The notes under the pieces: generated by a model | Seen by the model: the letters and a program-made list of their open reading frames with translations, nothing else | What the model was told of the DNA's origin: nothing | Databases searched by the model: none | Assembly (NCBI GenBank): GCA_934661105.1 | Contig: CAKUIV010000119.1 | Span: 1 to 5,961 of the forward strand | From: an uncultured Ellagibacter sp. | Lineage (GTDB): Bacteria > Actinomycetota > Coriobacteriia > Coriobacteriales > Eggerthellaceae | Length of the DNA: 5,961 nucleotides | Direction of reading: 5' to 3' | Part shown: positions 1 to 5,896 of the stretch, piece after piece | Layout of the letters: each line of letters opens with the position of its first letter | Numbering within the stretch: the stretch's first letter is position 1 | Program-made: the position numbers and the translations under genes

Positions 1-1181
1 TCGTCGAAGTCGGCGGGATACATGTGGTCGGTGCGCGGCGCGCCCGTTGTCTGGTTACCGTTGCCGCCCGCGCACACGGTGACGATGCCGTAATCGTCGC
101 GCGCGGTTTTGATGGCGGAATGGAGCGCGTCGTCGTTGAGCGAGCTTCCGTAGGCGCCGAGGCTCATGTTGATGACGCGCAGGTTCGCGATGGACCCGGT
201 TTTCACCTGGTCAAGCAGGTACGTGTAACCGGCGACCACCGAAGCGGTCGTCGCCTTCTGGCTTGCGGTGTCGCCCCAAACCTTCACGGGCACGATCTTT
301 GCATTGTACGATCCGCCGGCGATGCCGCGCGAGTTGTTCGCTTCGGCGGCGATGATGCCGGCGACCGACGTGCCATGCCCCACCGGGTCGCCGGCGGCGC
401 CGTTGGCGTAGAGCGGCTCGTTGTTGTAGGAATCCCAGGCGACGTCGTGCAGGATGACGTTCTTCAAGTCCTCGTGGTCGCCGAGCGCGCCCGTGTCGAG
501 CGTCGCCACGGTGACGGCGCCGTTCGATTTCGCGAGGTCCCAGGCGTTCACGATGCCGGCGTTGTAGAGCCAGTACTGGTTGTACGAGGCGTTAGCGTCC
601 GACACCTGCGCGTAGGGGTCGTTCGGCATGCTTGAGGTCGAAAGGGTGGAAATGCCCGCGTTTTCGCTTGCGAGCCCGCTTTCGCCCGCAGCTTCGTCGC
701 CCGCCGAGTTCGGCACGTCGTCCACCAGGTCGTACACGTAGTTCGGCTGCGCGCTCGCCACACCGGGGACCGCTTGCGCCGCGGCTACGGCGTCCGAAAC
801 GCTCTTGCCGTCGGAGATGTTCGCGGAGACGACGGTGCTGCCGGCCGCGTCTTCCATCTGGTCTGCGACGGAAAGCCCCGCATCGGCGAGCCCCGCAGCG
901 AGCGCGTCGTCGCCACCGTCGTCGGACAAGAGGCTCACCGCGCCGTCATCGAGGGTCACGAGAATGCCCTGGGCATCGACGCCGTCGACGAGCCCTTCGA
1001 AGAGCTCGGGGTCGTTTTGCGCCTGCGCGCCGTCGGCGTTTTCGGGGACGGGCGACTCGGCCGCCCCGGTAGCCTGGTCGCCCGCCTCGGCCGCGAAAGC
1101 GACTGCGGGGGCGGGGAAAGCAACGCTCGCCGCGAGCAGGCAGGCGAGCGTTGTGCGTGAAAATCTGCTGATCATGCGCAT
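1..1181 (-). CDS. Secreted subtilisin-like (S8) serine protease, N-terminal part
   Basis: Partial gene: 393 codons are visible and the 3' end lies beyond base 1. Residues 1-30 look like a Sec signal peptide, with Arg2/6/9, a hydrophobic stretch around 10-22 and a likely cut after AFA at 28-30. Residues about 31-185 form a very acidic pro-region. Part of it (about 70-150, ending VASAQPNYVY) resembles an inhibitor-I9-type prodomain. The catalytic domain starts near NDPYAQ (187) with the usual QYWLYNAGI..AWDL lead-in. It contains Asp229 in VATLDTG, His269 in GHGTSVAGI, the RVINMSLG strand (335-342) and the oxyanion-hole Asn374 in CAGGNGN. The catalytic Ser (GTS) block would lie outside the window. 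It should be exported and cleave peptides outside the cell; its specificity is unknown. The start at 1181 is preferred over the Met two codons later (1175), because AAAGGA at 1200-1195 lies 13 nt upstream. The gene begins 10 nt after the DUF1445 gene and is probably co-transcribed with it. Confidence 0.93.
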   Translation of the reverse strand, partial: MRMISRFSRTTLACLLAASVAFPAPAVAFAAEAGDQATGAAESPVPENADGAQAQNDPELFEGLVDGVDAQGILVTLDDGAVSLLSDDGGDDALAAGLADAGLSVADQMEDAAGSTVVSANISDGKSVSDAVAAAQAVPGVASAQPNYVYDLVDDVPNSAGDEAAGESGLASENAGISTLSTSSMPNDPYAQVSDANASYNQYWLYNAGIVNAWDLAKSNGAVTVATLDTGALGDHEDLKNVILHDVAWDSYNNEPLYANGAAGDPVGHGTSVAGIIAAEANNSRGIAGGSYNAKIVPVKVWGDTASQKATTASVVAGYTYLLDQVKTGSIANLRVINMSLGAYGSSLNDDALHSAIKTARDDYGIVTVCAGGNGNQTTGAPRTDHMYPADFD

Positions 1182-1191
1182 GGAAAGCGGA

Positions 1192-1200
1192 CTATCCTTT
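1192..1200 (-). promoter_or_regulatory. Likely ribosome-binding site of the S8 protease gene, next to the DUF1445 stop
   Basis: AAAGGATAG reads from 1200 to 1192: AAAGGA (1200-1195) is followed directly by the TAG stop of the upstream gene. Spacing is 13 nt to the ATG at 1181 and 19 nt to the ATG at 1175. The longer-than-usual spacing favours the 1181 start and suggests moderate, coupled translation. Confidence 0.6.
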
Positions 1201-2034
1201 CAAGTCGACGTTCTTCGTGTCGGTGATGAGCATGCATCCCGGCGCATGGGTGATGGCCAGCGGCGGCTTGGAGTTCATGACCACGGCCTGGGGCGTCACG
1301 CCGCAGGCCCAGAATACGGGCACTTCGCCTTCGCGAATATCGACCGGGTCGCCGAAATCGGGCTTGTTGATGTCCTTGATACCGATGACCGACGGGTCGC
1401 CGATGTGCAGCGGCGCGCCATGCACCTTCGGGATGGCGCCCGAAATCTGCACCGCCTTCACCACCTGGTCATACGGGATGGGGCGCATCGACATGACGGT
1501 GTTGCCCGACATGGAACCTGCCGGCGTGCAGGCTACGTTGGTCAGGTACATGGAGACGTTGCGCCCCTGGGTGTTGTGGCGCATCTCGATGCCGGCCTCG
1601 ATGAGCTCGCTTTCGAACGAGAACGAGCATCCGATGACGAACGACACGAAATCGTCGCGCCAGTACGACGACACGTCGGTGACCTCGTCGACGAGCTTGC
1701 CGTACTCGTAGATGCGGTAGCGCGGGAAGTCGGTTGCGATGTCGCAGTCGGTGGCGCAGATGGTGGCTTCGCGGGCGCCCGTCTCGGTCACTTCCAGAAG
1801 CGGGCAGGGCTTGGGGTTGCGCTGGGCGAACAGCAGGAAGTCATAAGCCTGCTCCTTCGGCAGCACGATGAGGTTCGCCTGCGCGTACCCGGGACACAGC
1901 CCGCTTGTGGGGGCGGCGTAGTCTCCCTGACGGATAAGATGGCGCGCCTCTTGCGGTGTGGCGGAAAGCATCTGCTCCCAAACGGACGCGTCAACGCCCT
2001 CGGGCCTCTTCGGTGCTGGCATGCTGATACCCAT
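1192..2034 (-). CDS. DUF1445/UPF0317 family protein (YcsI-like putative hydro-lyase, D-glutamate cyclase-related)
   Basis: The product has 280 residues and is probably cytoplasmic, with no signal peptide or membrane segment. The family blocks run almost end to end: PGYAQANL (48-55), DFLLFAQRNPKPCPLLEV (65-82), FVIGCSFSFESELIEAG (132-148), TNVACTPAGSMSGN (165-178), SMRPI (182-186), HIGDPSVIGI (210-219), VPVFWACGVTPQ (238-249) and ITHAPG (261-266). Family members include B. subtilis YcsI, encoded among the kip/pxp genes. The mammalian mitochondrial D-glutamate cyclase DGLUCY, which interconverts D-glutamate and 5-oxo-D-proline, has this domain as its N-terminal half. The bacterial single-domain activity is not firmly established, and the name 'hydro-lyase' is an automatic family label. 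A role in 5-oxoproline/glutamate metabolism is inferred from the neighbouring pxp genes. There are eight cysteines, two of them inside the most conserved blocks (136 and 244). The start at 2034 is supported by AAAGGA 6 nt upstream. The gene lies 18 nt after accC. Confidence 0.93.
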   Translation of the reverse strand: MGISMPAPKRPEGVDASVWEQMLSATPQEARHLIRQGDYAAPTSGLCPGYAQANLIVLPKEQAYDFLLFAQRNPKPCPLLEVTETGAREATICATDCDIATDFPRYRIYEYGKLVDEVTDVSSYWRDDFVSFVIGCSFSFESELIEAGIEMRHNTQGRNVSMYLTNVACTPAGSMSGNTVMSMRPIPYDQVVKAVQISGAIPKVHGAPLHIGDPSVIGIKDINKPDFGDPVDIREGEVPVFWACGVTPQAVVMNSKPPLAITHAPGCMLITDTKNVDLKG

Positions 2035-2040
2035 AACGCT

Positions 2041-2046
2041 TCCTTT
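2041..2046 (-). promoter_or_regulatory. Ribosome-binding site of the DUF1445 gene
   Basis: AAAGGA lies six nt before the ATG at 2034, within the 18-nt gap after accC. It supports this start over the Met four codons further in (2022). Confidence 0.75.
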
Positions 2047-2052
2047 CGTTGG

Positions 2053-3402
2053 CTACACTTCTCCTGCGAGGAACTTCTCGATGAATCCGGTGTCGGCGAG
2101 GCCCTGGCAGAACGTCTCGTTCTCCAAGATGGAATATTGGAAGTCGAGGTTGGTCGAAACGCCCACGACGACCATCTCTTCGAGCGCGGTGCGCATCTTG
2201 GCGATCGCCTCGGTGCGGTTGCGGCCGAGCACGATGACCTTCGCGATCATCGAGTCGTAATACGGCGTGATCTCGAAGCCGTCGTAGGCTGCGGTGTCGA
2301 CGCGCACGCCGTTGCCGCCGGGCAGGTGCATCTGCGTGATGACGCCGGGCGAGGGCATGAAGCCTTTTTCCGGCATCTCGGCGTTGATGCGGCATTCGAT
2401 GGCGTGTCCGTGCAGCTGGACGTCTTCCTGGGAAAACGACAACGGCTCGCCCGACGCCACGCGGATCATCTCGCCCATGAGGTCGGTGTGCGTGACCATT
2501 TCGGTGACGCAATGCTCGACCTGGATGCGCGTGTTCATCTCCATGAAGTAGTAGTTGCGGTCGGAGTCGAGCAAGAACTCGATGGTGCCCGCCGAGGTGT
2601 AGCCCACGGCGCGCGCCGCTTTCACGGCGTCTTCCATCATGCGTTCGCGCAAATCGGCGTCGAGCACGGGGGAGGGGCTTTCCTCGATCATCTTTTGGTG
2701 ATTGCGCTGCACCGAGCAGTCGCGCTCGCCTAAAGCGACCACGTTTCCGCAGGTGTCGGCGATGATCTGCACCTCGACGTGACGCGGGTTCTGCACCGCT
2801 CGTTCAAGATACATCGTGTTGTCGCCGAAGGCGTTCACGCTTTCGCGCTGCGCGATGTTGAACATGTCGGCGAAGTCGTCTTCGCTTTCAGACACGCGCA
2901 TGCCCTTGCCGCCGCCGCCTGAGGATGCCTTGATCATGATGGGCCAGCCGATCTTGCGCGCCTCCTCAAGCGCCTCGCCCATGTCGTGCAGTCCCTTTTT
3001 CGTCCCAGGGACGACCGGCACGCCCGCGTCCATCATGGTGCGGCGGGCCTGGCTTTTGTTGCCCATGCGGTCGATGACTTCAGGGGTGGGGCCGATGAAC
3101 GCGATGCCGTTGTCGCGGCACATCTTCGCGAAGGTGGAGTTCTCGGAAAGGAACCCGTACCCGGGGTGGATGGCGTCTGCGCCCGTGCCCTTCGCCGCCG
3201 TGATGATGGCGGGGATGTTGAGATAGGAATCGCGTGCCTGAGCAGGGCCGATGCAGACCGCTTCGTCGGCGAGGTAAGTGTGCAGCGATTGGCGGTCGGC
3301 GGTGGAATACACCGCGACCGTCTTTATTCCCATGGCGCGGCACGCGCGAATGACGCGAACGGCGATCTCGCCACGGTTTGCGATGAGGACCTTGTTGAAC
3401 AT
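2053..3402 (-). CDS. accC: Biotin carboxylase subunit (AccC-type)
   Basis: The product has 449 residues, the same length as E. coli AccC. It uses ATP and bicarbonate to carboxylate the biotin carried by the BCCP subunit. The order is: N-terminal domain starting FNKVLIANRGEIAVR (2-16), ATP-grasp domain, then biotin-carboxylase C-terminal domain. Visible functional residues are Lys116, Lys158, the glycine-rich loop GGGGKGM (162-168), His208, Lys237 in NHQKMIEE, Glu275 and Glu288 (metal), Arg292 in EMNTRIQVEH and Arg338 in ECRIN. ITPYYDSMIAKVI (378-390) is the usual late block. All of these align with the E. coli catalytic set, so the enzyme looks active. One oddity is Cys298 where most homologues have Pro (EHPVTE reads EHCVTE). 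The gene starts 13 nt after accB, with a weak AGGCGG-like site next to the accB stop. Because pxpB/pxpC lie upstream and accA/accD are absent, the carboxyl acceptor may not be acetyl-CoA. Confidence 0.97.
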   Translation of the reverse strand: MFNKVLIANRGEIAVRVIRACRAMGIKTVAVYSTADRQSLHTYLADEAVCIGPAQARDSYLNIPAIITAAKGTGADAIHPGYGFLSENSTFAKMCRDNGIAFIGPTPEVIDRMGNKSQARRTMMDAGVPVVPGTKKGLHDMGEALEEARKIGWPIMIKASSGGGGKGMRVSESEDDFADMFNIAQRESVNAFGDNTMYLERAVQNPRHVEVQIIADTCGNVVALGERDCSVQRNHQKMIEESPSPVLDADLRERMMEDAVKAARAVGYTSAGTIEFLLDSDRNYYFMEMNTRIQVEHCVTEMVTHTDLMGEMIRVASGEPLSFSQEDVQLHGHAIECRINAEMPEKGFMPSPGVITQMHLPGGNGVRVDTAAYDGFEITPYYDSMIAKVIVLGRNRTEAIAKMRTALEEMVVVGVSTNLDFQYSILENETFCQGLADTGFIEKFLAGEV

Positions 3403-3415
3403 GGATGCCCGCCGC

Positions 3416-3970
3416 CTACGCGCCGGCTTCGGTGGCGATGCGGAAGAGCACCTGGTCGTATTCGACCTGCGTGCCGTTTGCCGCGAGCACCTCGGTGACG
3501 ACGCCGGGCGCCGGGGCCGTGATCTCGTTCATCATCTTCATGGCTTCCACGATGGCAAGCGTTTGCCCGGTGAGCACTTCCTGGCCCACCTTCACGAACG
3601 GCTCCTCATCGGGGGAGGGCGACACGTAGAACGTGCCCACGAGCGGGCTCTTCACGAGCGTGACGGAGTCGTCTTCGCCGGCGAGCGGCACGCTTTGCGC
3701 GCCCGTGGTGACGTCGTCGTGCTCGGAACGCGCGTCGAGCAGTTTGCCCACGCGCTCGGCCATGAGGGGCAGCGCCGCCTGCGAAAGCGGTCCGCGGTCG
3801 CGTTCGAGCTCGATCTTCACCGTGCCGTCGTCGAATCGAAGCGCCGACAGGTCGCCCTCGTCCATGAGCGCCATGAGCGAGCGGATGTCCTTGGCGCGCT
3901 CTTCGCGCAGGTCGGCGGCTTTTCCTTCCACCGCGCTCGCGCCGTTGTTCTCGTCTGTGGTCTCAGCCAT
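3416..3970 (-). CDS. accB: Biotin carboxyl carrier protein (AccB/BCCP)
   Basis: The product has 184 residues, somewhat longer than E. coli AccB (156). It carries biotin between the carboxylase and carboxyltransferase sites. Three parts are visible. The N-terminal segment DIRSLMALMDEGDLSALRF (28-46) resembles the N-terminal region typical of AccB. A linker at about 60-105 is mixed in charge rather than Ala/Pro-rich. The biotinyl domain covers 106-180. The biotinylation motif is VEAMKM (141-146) with target Lys145. The segment TFYVSPSPDEEPFVKVGQ (113-130) contains the 'thumb' insertion that marks acetyl-CoA-carboxylase-type BCCPs rather than lipoyl or decarboxylase-type carriers. A biotin-protein ligase must be encoded elsewhere. 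The start at 3970 is set by a perfect AGGAGG four nt upstream, which shares bases with the pxpC stop codon. AccB and AccC form one pair here, apparently serving the PxpB/PxpC carboxyltransferase-like subunits (inference from context). Confidence 0.97.
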   Translation of the reverse strand: MAETTDENNGASAVEGKAADLREERAKDIRSLMALMDEGDLSALRFDDGTVKIELERDRGPLSQAALPLMAERVGKLLDARSEHDDVTTGAQSVPLAGEDDSVTLVKSPLVGTFYVSPSPDEEPFVKVGQEVLTGQTLAIVEAMKMMNEITAPAPGVVTEVLAANGTQVEYDQVLFRIATEAGA

Positions 3971-3981
3971 TGTTCCTCCTA
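3971..3981 (-). promoter_or_regulatory. accB ribosome-binding site overlapping the pxpC stop codon
   Basis: TAGGAGGAACA reads from 3981 to 3971. The pxpC stop TAG (3981-3979) shares its last two bases with a perfect AGGAGG (3980-3975), four nt from the accB ATG. This links translation of the carboxyltransferase-type subunits to that of the biotin carrier. Confidence 0.85.
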
Positions 3982-5082
3982 TGCGTTATCGCCGGCATGC
4001 GCGGCGTGGGTTGCGTCTTCGAATTCTATCCAAAGCTTGTTTCCGGCGCTTTTCTTGGCTTGCGCTTCCAGGATCGGCGTGAGCCGTCGCGCGGTGCGGC
4101 GGGGCGAGATGCCCCCGTAGCACGGGCGCTTCACCATTTTCGCGAGCGCCCGCATGCGCTTGCACTCGTCGCGGTAGAGGTCTTGCGCTTCCTGCACGCT
4201 GATGCGCGCGAAACGCACTGAGCGTCCGGGGCGGCATTGCACGAGTTTGGGTATGTCGACCGAGGCCACCGTGCCGATCTTGGCGTAGCCACCGGTGGTT
4301 TGGCGATCGGCGAGCATGATGATGGGGCGTCCGTGATTGGGTACCTGCACGGCACCGAGCGCGATGCCGTCGGAGATGATGTCCGACCCGTCGATCGTCT
4401 CGATCTCGGGGCCGTCGAGGCGAAATCCCATGCGGTCGCTCTTCGAGGTGGTGGTGTAGGCCTCGCCGTAGAACGTGGCGACGCCGTCTTCGGTGAACAT
4501 GTCTTCCTGCGGGCCGGGAACGACGCGCAGCACGGTTTCGGCCTCGTCGAAGCCGTAGTAGTCGTCGGGGGGAATCGCGTGCGACCCGAGGTTGGCGATG
4601 AAGTCGACGGTCGGCGTGCGAAACGGCAGGTAGTCGCCCGACGAAAGCGCTCGCCCGCGCCAGCCGCCGATGCCGCATTTCAGGTTGGTCGACGTGCTCC
4701 CCATAATCTCAGGGACGTCGATCGACCCGCCGGCGATGGCAAGGTAGCCGTACACGCCGGTCTTCGGCGCGCCGAAGGCGAGCACCGACCCGCGGCGCAC
4801 GAGAAGCGCGCGGTACATCGGTGCCGGCTTGCCGTCGACCGTGGGCGAGAAATCGCCCCCCGTGATCGACACGAAGGTATTGGTGGTGAAACGGATGGTT
4901 GGTCCTGCCAGGCAGAACTCGAGCACGGGTGCGTTCTCGTCGTTGTCGAGGAGAAGGTTCGCCGTGCGTGCGGCCCGCCTGTCCATGACGCCCGACGGCG
5001 AGAATCCGCTGCCGAGGTACCCGCGCCGTCCGAGGTCCTGCACGGTGGTGCAGATGCCCGGCTTGTTAACCGTTGCGCCCAT
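3979..5082 (-). CDS. pxpC: 5-oxoprolinase subunit PxpC / biotin-dependent carboxyltransferase AHS2 (KipA-like)
   Basis: The product has 367 residues. It is the AHS2 half of the KipI/KipA pair, homologous to part of the carboxyltransferase domain of urea carboxylase. In E. coli and B. subtilis, PxpC with PxpA and PxpB hydrolyses 5-oxoproline to glutamate using ATP. Family blocks are VNKPGICTTVQDLGRRGY (5-22), SPSGVMD (28-34), GAPKTGVYGYLAIAGG (104-119), GSTSTNL (128-134), VLRVVPGPQ (184-192), SDRMGFRLDGPE (215-226), GAVQVPNHGRPI (243-254) and ADRQTTGGYAKIGTV (258-272). The domain ends near 294. A basic tail of about 70 residues follows and is longer than usual for KipA (about 335 residues in total). 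The open frame extends upstream to 5634, but that part lies in pxpB out of frame and is low-complexity. The start at 5082 is fixed by AGGAGG seven nt upstream and by homology. Only 2 nt separate it from pxpB. The E. coli-like hydrolase and a biotin-dependent carboxyltransferase are both possible roles; the accB/accC neighbours favour the latter. Confidence 0.95.
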   Translation of the reverse strand: MGATVNKPGICTTVQDLGRRGYLGSGFSPSGVMDRRAARTANLLLDNDENAPVLEFCLAGPTIRFTTNTFVSITGGDFSPTVDGKPAPMYRALLVRRGSVLAFGAPKTGVYGYLAIAGGSIDVPEIMGSTSTNLKCGIGGWRGRALSSGDYLPFRTPTVDFIANLGSHAIPPDDYYGFDEAETVLRVVPGPQEDMFTEDGVATFYGEAYTTTSKSDRMGFRLDGPEIETIDGSDIISDGIALGAVQVPNHGRPIIMLADRQTTGGYAKIGTVASVDIPKLVQCRPGRSVRFARISVQEAQDLYRDECKRMRALAKMVKRPCYGGISPRRTARRLTPILEAQAKKSAGNKLWIEFEDATHAAHAGDNA

Positions 5083-5095
5083 GGCTATTCCTCCT
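5083..5095 (-). promoter_or_regulatory. pxpC ribosome-binding site overlapping the end of pxpB
   Basis: AAGGAGGAATAG spans 5096-5085. The AGGAGG (5095-5090) lies seven nt before the pxpC ATG, and the pxpB TAG stop (5087-5085) sits between the two. Ribosomes finishing pxpB therefore release almost on the pxpC start, which suggests coupled, near-equimolar synthesis of the two subunits. The site also decides the pxpC start against the longer open frame. Confidence 0.85.
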
Positions 5096-5816
5096 TCCCG
5101 TGCTCGGTTTCGACCACATAGGTACCCGCGTCGACCTGGGTTTCTATGAGGCTGTATTCCTGCGGCGTTATGGGAACGAAGCGCAGGTAGTCGCCGGCCG
5201 CGTAGAGGATGGGCCGCTCGCGGTCGGGATCGTAGGGACGTATGGGCGTGCGGCCGATGATGCGCCAGCCGCCCGGCGAGGCGAGCGGGTAGATGCCCGT
5301 CTGCGCGCCGCCGATGCCCACGGCGCCCGGCTCGATGCGCGTGCGCGGAACCGCGAGACGCGGCGTGTGCAGGCGCTCGTCGAGCCCGCCCAGGTAGGCG
5401 AATCCGGGAAGGAAGCCGAGCATGTCGATGAGGTAGTCGTGGCCGGAGTGGACGCGCACCACCTCGTCTTCGGGAAGCCCCGCGTGCTCGGCAACGTCGG
5501 CCAGGTCGGGCCCGAAGTCGCCTCCGTAGCACACGGGGATCTTCACGATACGGTGGACGGCGCCTTTGCTCGCCACGAGCCCGCGGAGCTTTCCGCGCAC
5601 GATGGCGCACAAATCGTCGAAGCCGATCACGCACGGGTCGTACACGATCATGAGCGTGCAGAAGGTGGGGACGAGCTCGACGACGCCTTCGATCGGGTCG
5701 GTCTCGAGGGTTTGGACGGCGGCGCGGATGATGCCGTTCGTCTCAACCGAGATGACGTGTGAGAATTCGAGGTTGATGGCCGAGTCGCCGGCCACGGTTA
5801 TGTCGAAACCTGCCAT
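5085..5816 (-). CDS. pxpB: 5-oxoprolinase subunit PxpB / allophanate hydrolase-like AHS1 subunit (KipI-like)
   Basis: The product has 243 residues, normal for KipI/PxpB (about 240). It is cytoplasmic and expected to pair with PxpC. Visible family blocks are VAGDSAINLEF (8-18), IPVCYGGDFGPDL (93-105), GFLPGFAYLGGLDERL (134-149), PRLAVPRTRIEPGAVGIGG (152-170) and QTGIYPLASPGGWRIIGRTP (172-191). The last is the hallmark of the AHS1 fold, a cyclophilin-like domain that also occurs in urea carboxylase. B. subtilis KipI was first described as an inhibitor of sporulation kinase KinA. The later-established core role of this family is in 5-oxoproline breakdown with PxpA and PxpC. PxpA is not in this window. 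The gene is the first of the visible operon. The start at 5816 gives a full-length family N-terminus, but its ribosome site AGGGA (5823-5819) is short-spaced and weaker than that of pxpC, so initiation may be modest or regulated. Confidence 0.95.
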   Translation of the reverse strand: MAGFDITVAGDSAINLEFSHVISVETNGIIRAAVQTLETDPIEGVVELVPTFCTLMIVYDPCVIGFDDLCAIVRGKLRGLVASKGAVHRIVKIPVCYGGDFGPDLADVAEHAGLPEDEVVRVHSGHDYLIDMLGFLPGFAYLGGLDERLHTPRLAVPRTRIEPGAVGIGGAQTGIYPLASPGGWRIIGRTPIRPYDPDRERPILYAAGDYLRFVPITPQEYSLIETQVDAGTYVVETEHGKEE

Positions 5817-5860
5817 TATCCCTGCTTTTCTTCGCTTTTGTCGGGTGGAGTGGTTGTCCC

Positions 5861-5878
5861 GGCGCTTTGTGGGGCGCC
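5861..5878. repeat. Small GC-rich inverted repeat upstream of pxpB
   Basis: GGCGC (5861-5865) and GCGCC (5874-5878) are inverted copies separated by eight bases, 45 nt before the pxpB start. The stem is only five base pairs and no U-run follows, so it is not a convincing terminator. It could be an operator half-site pair or a leader hairpin, or chance in GC-rich DNA. Confidence 0.3.
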
Positions 5879-5896
5879 TTTACGCTACCCTGCGAG

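Noticed and set aside
1137..1147. Possible lipobox Cys14 (TLAC) in the protease signal peptide
   Set aside because: Position -3 is Thr, and the hydrophobic stretch continues beyond the Cys to about residue 22. A normal AFA signal-peptidase site at 28-30 fits better.
805..2733. 642-codon open frame on the plus strand, opposite the protease, DUF1445 and accC genes
   Set aside because: Its translation is rich in His, Arg, Val, Asp and Gly and matches no family. It is antisense to three clearly recognisable genes, as expected from GC-rich third positions.
2053..3970. Treating accB-accC simply as fatty-acid acetyl-CoA carboxylase
   Set aside because: The proteins are of that type, but no accA/accD is adjacent and they are embedded between pxpC and DUF1445. 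The acceptor is therefore left open.
5083..5634. Upstream extension of the pxpC open frame by 184 codons
   Set aside because: The extension is Arg/Ala-rich low-complexity sequence in the wrong frame of pxpB. The family N-terminus and a strong AGGAGG both point to the ATG at 5082.
3278..5762. Long plus-strand open frames (3278-4120, 4237-5121, 5073-5762)
   Set aside because: They lie opposite accB, pxpC and pxpB, show no family motifs, and have the composition of antisense shadows.
5085..5816. Calling the KipI homologue a sporulation kinase inhibitor
   Set aside because: That role is specific to B. subtilis KinA. The gene context here, pxpC plus biotin carboxylase parts, points to 5-oxoproline or lactam metabolism.
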